From positions 184,690 through 248,689 of the forward strand of contig JBNKJP010000020.1 of assembly GCA_050291245.1 (NCBI GenBank): a stretch of 64,000 nucleotides of DNA, given 5' to 3'. The notes below the pieces were generated by a model. The model worked only from the letters and a program-made list of their open reading frames with translations. It searched no databases and had not been told where the DNA came from. This document shows positions 56,801 to 59,518 of the stretch, piece by piece. The translations under genes were made by a program, and so were the position numbers. Positions within the stretch are counted from its first letter, which is position 1. Every line of letters starts with the position of its first letter. The stretch is from Thiodiazotropha sp050291245. Its GTDB lineage: Bacteria; Pseudomonadota; Gammaproteobacteria; Chromatiales; Chromatiaceae.

Positions 56801-57221
56801 TACAAGTCGAAAGAAGGTTTATAACCTAACAGTAGATGAAACTCATACTTACTATGTTGGTGAAAGTGGTGTTCTTGTTCATAATATGGGCAAGAAAGGG
56901 TGCAGGCTGCCAGAGATTGAAGCTAGCTTTTCTTCAATTATATCTGCTAGGAATCATGCTAGAAATGCAGCTAAATTAGGTGGTAATGCAGTTCCGTTTG
57001 TTCAGCAAAAAGGGCCTTATAAGAATAAACTAGTGACAGGTATGCAAAGCCAAGATGGTAAGCGTGGGTGGCGCTTAGACTGGGATACGCGAGGAAGTAA
57101 GGGCATGCATATTAACTGGTGGATTGAAGAAGAGGGCGTTTTGATGCGTGGGGCTAATAAAATCGATGGCTCTTCTTATGACGATTATTTAAGAATAATT
57201 GAACACTTTCCATGGCTGTGA
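44820..57221 (+). CDS. Giant secreted Rhs/YD-repeat polymorphic toxin with HINT domain (4133 residues)
   Basis: Probable cell-surface contact-dependent toxin. Order: signal peptide (IALLSSWNARAD, to about 34); a fibronectin-III-like segment (about 45-135); six or so Ig-like/cadherin-like PIG repeats (about 150-675, each with APQGMTIDPATG...W.P); a VWA-like domain (about 690-940) with VVDGSGS as the metal site; a CARDB-like domain; more PIG repeats; an FG-GAP-like propeller (about 1355-1735); CARDB and PIG repeats again; then the Rhs shell from about 2570 (VPVAGIPITITRTYDSRR) with YD repeats to the RHS core end (YLRARYYNPASGRFTQQDSW, YANADPANVTDPSG, about 3816). A HINT domain follows, from C3884 to H4021-N4022, then a 109-residue tip. 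The frame opens with GTG; ATG at 44832 or 44838 is equally possible. Confidence 0.93.
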   Translation: MVIGMDMSVCNILRCLKIGFVSIALLSSWNARADDEQPIVDEPISEIAEGREFCLTDLEVYAGVDDVQIIWANAGAPSYKIYRSDNGGAEYQVIQEVAGVYGIDPQYQDTQVITGNTYHYAVTVVNENGVETCQSPIVIVIPKERVGNKPPWILSSPIETAIVGEAYLYAVDAVDYQGDAIRYAMKVAPQGMSVDPDEGEITWVPTHEQIGSHYVTVRVVDDAGEFDQQSYYVTVTEPTNQNHSPVIQSTPVTSGAEHQAYSYSLSASDPDAGDVLSFELTQAPQGMVIDAETGQVDWLPEFGTAGTYEVSITVHDLAGLSDTQTYQLVIAQTNRAPHILSAPVLAGTENVQYAYAVSVEDPDVGDTLNFALTTAPQGMTIDPASGLIEWLPPMGMAGIHDVTVQVSDPGGLSDTQVYQLTVAQGNLPPRIDSTPITTGVENDPYTYSVVAVDPNPGDTLGFELVTAPQGMTIDSATGLIEWLPVAGTAGVHDVVIRVSDQNGLTDTQTCQLTISPENRAPTITSTPGISATVGQLYEYDVDASDPDTGDALNFTLTLAPDGMTIDSVDGLIHWSPDVAQIGDHPVTLAVNDIAGLSATQSFTVSVISANAAPLITSTPVNTAVEGSAYQYDVEAQDADGDTLTYALALAPQGMTIDPATGVIDWVPDETFSMGSLMANAYCRIPASDEQQRPRAVDAVMVVDGSGSNKDSWPWVANAMATLDMDLQLNGVGADPERNRYGLVGFGTSPASKTFDGNLFGAVSDLYEVTYDGISPGGSGSAENGLRALQFAIDSYPFRSDVVRNLIWIPDEPQQGVLQNDESLEDFTQRLIDGRYNVNVVTNLQLQCVSDGQAVLGVDAEGRGYVADGADGFDYCEVDLASFDEAAEWYRTGYVEPFILPALATGGGAWSITALRDPAQAESLRKALTSRMFRTSIVNEAERGLADIAVQGVTLHETSDGAKRVEVSLLNRGAREITTPIAVNLADSSHPDILLASQSVSGLAAGAVQTISLAIGAVDLTGNISVELGVEDAIECLTDNNQTEIPVVRVAVSDNQGNSASQTFSILVQDINQPPVISSTPELTASVGQPYTYQVVIEDPDQGDDHRFTLTGNAHAAIDPDTGLMIFTPDSTDLGEQSFTINAMDLASASDTQTFVLNVNGDYLAPRFDGPPDNLRAVIHETYTFSPSVTADSTAVLSFSLLESPTGMSIDPVDGRISWVPDETDINRLRLVTMLVADQYGNQDGLVFMVFGDEPNQAPVITTDPVNRAILNQNYIYLLRYEDPNVREDFDLQIDTTASGLAAVIYQTNGLDNQSARMSWRQGIVSASYPAHLSTSDYLCKNPAIEHPSAALPFTERWNARATFVGRHLLAAPVTDTDGDGQVNVHDRSAILMTYAAGASTYLRAYDSLTGEVYWTHEFNGLDVRPSQYIVPAIADINADGVPDILLVESASQLLIAISSDDRRELWRSTVPVSARSASRSEITVTDLQGDGLPEIAVGNTLYDYQGNALLNFSLPVHNSTYFPIGSIYALDWDSDNRKELIRNGVVYNMDGSVVFRPPFADGHDTMLGYSAFANFDADPEPEMVLVERSDGTDGSASVSLLDHDGSFIWGPNSLEFVGQPIVGDMDADGELEIFVSGEDVLLDHLGQEQWRLNGYSRHDGMTGVAADLQNDGRIEIIVHRLNGALILDALTGTEVGYTDTLHTESMAKPLLVDLDRDGKVEVVSAASSEISVVGYTGSQTNPNLPHAIYQSWWQPEGLNEQLAVNPELPNPWVAHNTDQIPVPSTRVFDVGLPDLWVDAPQGDQRQSVSVEVANRGTADYQGELDVELFAGDPQNGGVLLGTQTLSNLNIGERHTLTFTGLVPVDFVGELVARVVPRNGVQECQTNNNTSSAYTMDLTLSDHAGAVDTQNYLLGVEYNYASNSITTPVVPTATEGELFTLDYDILIRDYTDDNNSAFFYLRSGPEGLSVDADSGVVSWTPPYGSAGTQDVTISANHLSGLSSRFFRITVLPATNHPPVITSTPQTGSFAFQAFAYDVEAEDPEGDTLSYRLDQAPNGMTIDADSGLIAWTPDTNGDFPVTVVVSDGVLETTQTFTITVVLPNQSPEITSTPVMTVLQGQTYQYQLTATDPEDETITFGLVNSPTGMQIETATGLVTWTPGIDQLGVHSVEVTASDSNGNTSSQSYQLRVVTEEGNTAPRITSNPVGSAIFDQLYGYDLDAIDSDGDTLTYQLISAPSGMSIDPATGQISWIPSTSQSGSFDIHVRVEDGRGGYALQSYSLSVSDGSATNALPVIQSQPGTLARNGLEYRYSVQATDADGDSLSYSLTDAPSGMSVDGTAEITWAPTSEQTVSVTLRVSDGQGYVTQSWMIEVVPADAELNAQLAITPENVAEGDTVTLRVIPDNAVAPVSVSLTVDGSPVVLDESYQAQIQASGLGSHSVTATVTDAYATITENGSFLVRDPNSLAAPVVTLVSPADASEITAPTPVIATIEDDDLTAWELWLVPPSQATVDISQATLLASGSTVVNNQEIGQLDPTLLMNGQHRLYLRAVDAGGNEARDDSVVQVTGDMKLGHFSITFKDLEVPVAGIPITITRTYDSRRRNQSLDFGQGWSVGYQDVFVQESRPAGFNWFLDSYASGPLGVLTTYCVRPYGDNIVTVTMPDGDVERFRAVATPECNEAMPLLDVEIVFEALDGTDSTLEALNGNSGRLVNQHLVDPGEPGIPLDISRYRLTTREGQSYELEQGVGIRTLTVPSGDVLTFDENGITHSSGATVAFVRDAEGRIEQIQAPDGTHLTYVYNSDGDLTDYADQTDALTRYTYINDHYLEDIVDARGVRAIRNLYNSEGRLIGQIDAQGNQVDYSHDLSGRSQTVTDRRGNSRILVFNERGDIVAETNALGETHQRTYDAYGDELSHTDPLGNTTVSTYDTHGNQLTETDPLGRTKTWTYSWYNQMETETANDGRVTSFDYRNYIIRGGVRFDKAGPLIGLSDGLGNQTQLGYPVNGYQPVRLTDAEAQTTQYAYDTQGRMIRETAPDGSVTEYTHDAMGRILTETRTRTEAGTTLTEVTRHTYDAAGRRTSTADPLGQTTQTEYDAAGQVSAEIDALGNRTEYTYDDRGNQTQVLYPDGTTEGRVYDEENNLIAQTDRVGQTTRMVYDAANRLSETISPDSNYGSVTRRNEYDAAGRLIAEIDALGNRTEHAYDAVGQRISTTDALGHETRFEYDVHGNRVAMIDALNRRTEYVYDAADRLIETRYPDLSISRTTYDRVGRRTLGTDQATRSTQYGYDAQGRLVQVTDALGGITSYTYDEAGNKLTQTDAENRTTSWTYDSLGRVLSRTLPLGQQETFAYDANGNLVSHTDFNGQTTTHQYDSANRPIRSDYADGNREDFSYDEMGNRILAELTRPDGDVSTYYYGYDVANRLDTATLPDGTVLSYAYDRAGNRTQVRIDLPDGGTLTTDYAYDNLNRLQSVTDAAGTTGYGYDAVGNRTRVSYPNGSREVYQYDSLNRLIRKETYDGAGTLVGAYDYTLDPTGRRTEITEYSGRTTAYGYDDLYRLTTEQISDGQNGDYSASYQYDAVGNRTYSTVNGVQTAYSYDANDRLTQQGGTRYTYDANGNTLNESLDTDTVSYGYNAKNELVGVTQSGVTTEYDYNPNGIRTSKTEGGVTTGYVVDENRDYAQVLVEQDGANSIVYTYGDDLISQDRNGVASYYHYDGLGSTRSLTDQLGNLTDTYDYEAFGEVLNRTGSTENGYLFAGEQFDNTLSQYYLRARYYNPASGRFTQQDSWMGNNSDPITLHKYLYANADPANVTDPSGHFGLVSLGVANNIRMTLTNLQTEFGMNLLGAALDPDAAAAGPNFKGMGLGILAGSSGFRLARLLSSSVRKACNSFDGETLVYTLNGLIPIKDISIGDLVASYNEETGDTEYKEVTHLIQREGDYEIVDVMLSGGEVIEATSGHPFYAFNDDKKWLFAEDLNASISLLDYFGNTRKVESTSARTSRKKVYNLTVDETHTYYVGESGVLVHNMGKKGCRLPEIEASFSSIISARNHARNAAKLGGNAVPFVQQKGPYKNKLVTGMQSQDGKRGWRLDWDTRGSKGMHINWWIEEEGVLMRGANKIDGSSYDDYLRIIEHFPWL
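56469..56885 (+). other. Pretoxin HINT domain within the Rhs protein
   Basis: Residues C3884 to N4022 form a hedgehog/intein-type self-processing domain. Block A starts with the nucleophilic cysteine (CNSFDGETLVYTLNGLIPIKDI), block B is ATSGHPFYAF with the conserved TxxH-type histidine, and the end is TYYVGESGVLVHNMG with the HN pair. In polymorphic toxins such domains release the C-terminal tip by autoproteolysis after the N. The DNA turns AT-rich from about 56260, just after the Rhs core, so HINT, toxin tip and immunity gene look like one exchangeable cassette. Confidence 0.88.
56886..57218 (+). other. Putative C-terminal toxin tip of the Rhs protein
   Basis: The last about 109 residues after HN are the expected released toxin. 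The sequence is basic with SARNHARNAAKLGGNAVPF, a KGPYKNKLVTGMQSQDGKRGWRLDWD turn and SKGMHINWW near the end. His, Asp and Arg residues in the RGWRLDWD and KGMHINWW segments are candidates for an active site, but I cannot place it in a named toxin family. The segment has no membrane helix, so an enzymatic target (nucleic acid or nucleotide) is more likely than a pore. Confidence 0.6.
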
Positions 57222-57679
57222 AGTCGTTTTCAATGAGTAATTTAGCAAAGTTGGGTTATTTTATAGAATTGGAATCGAAAGGATTCGGTAAAGTAGTCGA
57301 TGCCAAATACTCGGATTGGTTTTTTAAGTATATTTATGATAACTACCCATGGGAGTTAACTGGTGGCTCTATTGACTGGAGAAATGTGGATGCGGCAGTT
57401 TCTATTGATTGCACTAATTCATCAGAGAAAGAAATAGATGATATTTTTTTGAAGTCTCCATTATCGAAGTATAAGCATGTGTGCTTGTTCTTTTATCCGG
57501 ATGAGCCCGGATTTTTATGTAGTTTTGAATTTGCAAAAGAATACTTATGGTCTTTACTCAATGGGCCTGGTGATGGATATATGGTTGGAGTGAATGAGCA
57601 GAGTAATCATATTGAGTTGTTAGATGAGTCGGATTTTGTGGAGATATATGCGGGTGATTGGATATCGTGGAGAGAGTGA
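57212..57679 (+). CDS. Candidate immunity protein for the Rhs toxin tip
   Basis: 155 residues, no recognised family. The ATG at 57212 lies inside the last codons of the toxin gene (10-bp overlap), which gives coupled translation, the usual arrangement for cognate immunity genes. The protein is acidic and aromatic-rich (YSDWFFKYIYDNYPWELTGG, CLFFYPDEPGFLCSFEF, YAGDWISWRE), without signal peptide or membrane segment, consistent with a cytoplasmic inhibitor of a basic toxin. Like the toxin tip, it is visibly AT-richer than the Rhs body. It is followed by a strong terminator at 57751. Confidence 0.8.
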   Translation: MAVKSFSMSNLAKLGYFIELESKGFGKVVDAKYSDWFFKYIYDNYPWELTGGSIDWRNVDAAVSIDCTNSSEKEIDDIFLKSPLSKYKHVCLFFYPDEPGFLCSFEFAKEYLWSLLNGPGDGYMVGVNEQSNHIELLDESDFVEIYAGDWISWRE

Positions 57680-57723
57680 AAATATATTGATATAGAGCAC
57701 CAAATTACCATAACCGCTATCGA

Positions 57724-57740
57724 GACACCCATCGTAACGA
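57724..57740. repeat. 17-bp direct repeat, left copy
   Basis: GACACCCATCGTAACGA, identical to 58076-58092. Each copy is followed within about 12 bp by a hairpin. The pair brackets a 352-bp period of AT-rich noncoding DNA. Confidence 0.8.
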
Positions 57741-57750
57741 TCACAAAAAG

Positions 57751-57783
57751 AAGCCCCGTTCATAGCTGAGCGGGGCTTTTTTG
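57751..57783 (+). terminator. Intrinsic terminator after the immunity gene
   Basis: AAGCCCCG and CGGGGCTT form a perfect 8-bp stem with a 12-nt loop, followed by TTTTGTT, preceded by AAAAAG. It is a canonical rho-independent terminator and probably works in both directions. Confidence 0.9.
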
Positions 57784-58075
57784 TTGGGGTTTACTTGGTG
57801 GTCAAGATCAGCTGTAGAGCGCAAAATTACCCTCGTAGTTTCGACCAAATTAGCGGTCGTAGGATTTTGAAGATTTACGACCGTTTTGCCACTTTCTCAT
57901 CGTAACCTGTTTTCATTTTTCCAAATTCTGATCGTAGAATTTCCCAGATACGATCGTAAAAATAATCACGCTACCCTCGTAAAATCGGGCAATGGTTTGT
58001 CGTCGCACACTCCAATTGACGAAAAATACGATGATTTTGGCACGTCGGATGCCATAGCTCAGGGAACACTACCCG
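57784..58075. other. AT-rich noncoding segment with repeated TCGTA motifs (iteron-like)
   Basis: No convincing gene. The pentamer TCGTA followed by A or G recurs on the plus strand near 57833, 57857, 57900, 57932, 57955 and 57978, and again within the 17-bp repeat at 58084. Inverse copies TACGA occur near 57877, 57950 and 58027. Intervals between plus-strand copies are roughly 23-43 bp. Several copies share a context of (C/A)TCGTA(A/G) followed by A- or T-rich bases. This resembles a set of protein-binding sites (iterons or recombinase arm sites) rather than random DNA. Confidence 0.5.
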
Positions 58076-58092
58076 GACACCCATCGTAACGA
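58076..58092. repeat. 17-bp direct repeat, right copy
   Basis: GACACCCATCGTAACGA, exact copy of 57724-57740, here extended by GCGTAAAAAATG and then a hairpin at 58104. Together the two copies look like attachment-site or duplication boundaries. Confidence 0.8.
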
Positions 58093-58103
58093 GCGTAAAA
58101 AAT

Positions 58104-58124
58104 GAAGGGGCCAGTGGCCCCTTC
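58104..58124. terminator. Hairpin terminator at the edge of the mobile-element genes
   Basis: GAAGGGGCC and GGCCCCTTC form a perfect 9-bp stem with a 3-nt loop, flanked by AAAAAAT on one side and GTTTATT on the other. It could end the toxin-antitoxin transcript coming from the right (minus strand) or act in both directions. Confidence 0.75.
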
Positions 58125-58186
58125 GTTTATTGAGTCTGTTAAGTGGTCGGTCTGTTCCCCATACGCCGTTATCACCGCTCAGAGAT

Positions 58187-58483
58187 TCAACGTTGTAAGT
58201 CCTCTGGCTTAAAATGCCGACGTTTGTGAAAGACGCCATGGATATAGATGGTGTCCTGCATCAGTTCATACATGATGCGGTAGGAGTACATAGCGATTTC
58301 ACGTACATTTTCTTCGCCGATTTCCGCTACCATCCTGCCGAGTCTGGGGGTTATCAACAGCACCTCCACTTTGTCGGTGATGTCCTGTACAACGCGCTTG
58401 GCGTAGCGCTTGGAATCGTTGGCGATGTATTGGTAGATGAGCGCAAGGTCTTTACGTGCTGGTTTTGACCAGACGATTACCAC
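58187..58483 (-). CDS. RelE/ParE-family toxin
   Basis: 98-residue toxin of a type II toxin-antitoxin module. Family marks are VIVWSKPARKDLALIYQYIANDSKRYAKRVVQDI, RLGRMVAEIGEENVREIAMYSYRIMYEL and IYIHGVFHKRRHF at the C-terminus, which fits ParE-like gyrase poisons better than RelE ribonucleases, though the distinction cannot be settled here. It overlaps the antitoxin gene by 7 bp (antitoxin first, as usual). Confidence 0.92.
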   Translation of the reverse strand: MVIVWSKPARKDLALIYQYIANDSKRYAKRVVQDITDKVEVLLITPRLGRMVAEIGEENVREIAMYSYRIMYELMQDTIYIHGVFHKRRHFKPEDLQR

Positions 58484-58662
58484 TGTTCGATCTCGCGCTT
58501 TAAATCCTCGTGGCTGATCACCTCGCCGCGCTCGATGGCTTCACGGCTCTTACGCAGTTTATCGATGACGTAGAGACGGTACATGATCTCATCGATATCG
58601 GCATCGTCGGGTAGACGCTGGAGGGATTCCAGGGCTTCTTGTTTGAGCGTTTGTGATTGCAT
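58477..58662 (-). CDS. Antitoxin of the ParE/RelE-type module
   Basis: 61-residue partner of the toxin. It begins MQSQTLKQEALESLQRLPDDADIDEIMYRLYVIDKLRKSREAIERGEVISHEDLKREIEQW, an acidic helical protein with the RGEVISHEDLKREI ending common to antitoxins paired with ParE/RelE-type toxins. The ATG follows GGAG. It would neutralise the toxin and, as a complex, probably repress its own promoter upstream of 58662. In a mobile element such modules promote retention. Confidence 0.88.
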   Translation of the reverse strand: MQSQTLKQEALESLQRLPDDADIDEIMYRLYVIDKLRKSREAIERGEVISHEDLKREIEQW

Positions 58663-58704
58663 GTTGAGTGCTCCTGACTTTAGAGTTCATTGCATCATTA
58701 TCGG

Positions 58705-58947
58705 CTATTGCGTGGTTAATACCAGACAACCGTCCATAACCCTGACCTTGACCGGGGTGTTGATCTCAAACCCCGCCTGTTGCAGCCAGTGGCCCTTGAG
58801 CTGAATCCACGGCACGGGCCGTCCGGCCCCGACGGGATCATCCTTGAGCGTGTACATGTAATGGATCTGGTTCACCTTGATGTTGCGTTCCTGGCAGGTT
58901 TTGCTTTTAGTCAGCCGTGCCCCTGACTTAGTATTATCATCAGCCAT
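58705..58947 (-). CDS. SymE-like toxin-family protein
   Basis: 80 residues. The C-terminal half, PVPWIQLKGHWLQQAGFEINTPVKVRVMDGCLVLTTQ, closely follows the SymE pattern (PAITLKGQWLEAAGF..V.V.VMEGCIVL), an AbrB-like fold protein that acts as an SOS-induced toxin or nucleoid-condensing factor in E. coli. The N-terminal about 30 residues are polar. In E. coli it is silenced by the antisense RNA SymR; any equivalent RNA here would lie over 58900-58990 on the plus strand, but I cannot show it. It stands between the TA pair and the XRE gene, all on the minus strand. Confidence 0.82.
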   Translation of the reverse strand: MADDNTKSGARLTKSKTCQERNIKVNQIHYMYTLKDDPVGAGRPVPWIQLKGHWLQQAGFEINTPVKVRVMDGCLVLTTQ

Positions 58948-59026
58948 AGTAACCTCTTGTGCAGGTTGTTGTGGTGAGCTGGCCTTGGGTGCTCCAACAC
59001 CCTTGGTCAGCGACTTAGTTGATTGC

Positions 59027-59413
59027 CTATCTTTTAATGGCGCTCTGCCTCCTTGTGTCCCATTTTCTCGACTGGTACTTGATAATCAGGCTCTCCAGTA
59101 CCTCCCGAATCACCATCTGTTCATCATCGGGCATTTCAGCAATGGCTTCGAACTGCAAAGCCAGATCTTCCTGAGGGACACGCTCATGTTCTTCAAACAG
59201 TAAGAAGTCGGTGCTGACGTGCAATCCCAGGGCGATCTTCTTCAATACCTCCAAAGAAGGCTGGGCTTGGCCGGTCTCGTACTTCTTCAGACTGTTGACG
59301 TGGATGCCGATGGAATCCGCCATCTGTTGCTGGGTCAGGCCCTGCTGTTTACGTAGGTCAATTAATCGTTTCCGAAGGCTCATCATGAAAACCACATTGA
59401 TTGATGTTGCCAT
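59027..59413 (-). CDS. XRE-family HTH regulator
   Basis: 129-residue repressor-like protein. The helix-turn-helix is RKRLIDLRKQQGLTQQQMADSIGIHVNSLKKYETGQAQPSLEVLKKIALGL (about residues 14-65). The C-terminal half is acidic and helical (LLFEEHERVPQEDLALQFEAIAEMPDDEQMVIREVLESLI), like many phage-type regulators. I chose the ATG at 59413 because AAGGGTTAGGA precedes it; ATGs at 59386 and 59383 are inside. It is divergent from the primase gene, and the 105-bp gap has two CATANNTATG palindromes around a TATAAT box, its likely operators. Confidence 0.88.
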   Translation of the reverse strand: MATSINVVFMMSLRKRLIDLRKQQGLTQQQMADSIGIHVNSLKKYETGQAQPSLEVLKKIALGLHVSTDFLLFEEHERVPQEDLALQFEAIAEMPDDEQMVIREVLESLIIKYQSRKWDTRRQSAIKR

Positions 59414-59453
59414 AATCCTAACCCTTGGTTGATGACCCTGTTGCCTGAAAGAA

Positions 59454-59486
59454 CATAAGTATGTACTATAATAATCCATAGTTATG
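59454..59486 (+). promoter_or_regulatory. Divergent control region with twin CATANNTATG operators
   Basis: CATAAGTATG (59454-59463) and CATAGTTATG (59477-59486) are both palindromes of the form CATA-NN-TATG, with centres 23 bp apart. A TATAAT (59467-59472) lies exactly between them and could be the -10 box of the primase-recombinase operon; the best -35 candidate, TTGCCT at 59441, is spaced 20 bp, so it is weak. Occupancy of both sites by the XRE protein would block the promoter. Confidence 0.6.
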
Positions 59487-59518
59487 GTCTTGACAAGGTT
59501 ATGGACAGAGGAGCGCGT

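Noticed and set aside
44820..57221. Type VI (PAAR-Rhs) secretion of the giant Rhs protein
   Set aside because: It has a signal peptide and no PAAR-like N-terminus, and the nearby DUF4150 locus is a separate unit about 0.8 kb upstream.
57886..58089. 67-codon frame in the TCGTA region
   Set aside because: It crosses the repeated motifs and ends in the 17-bp direct repeat; no ribosome-binding site.
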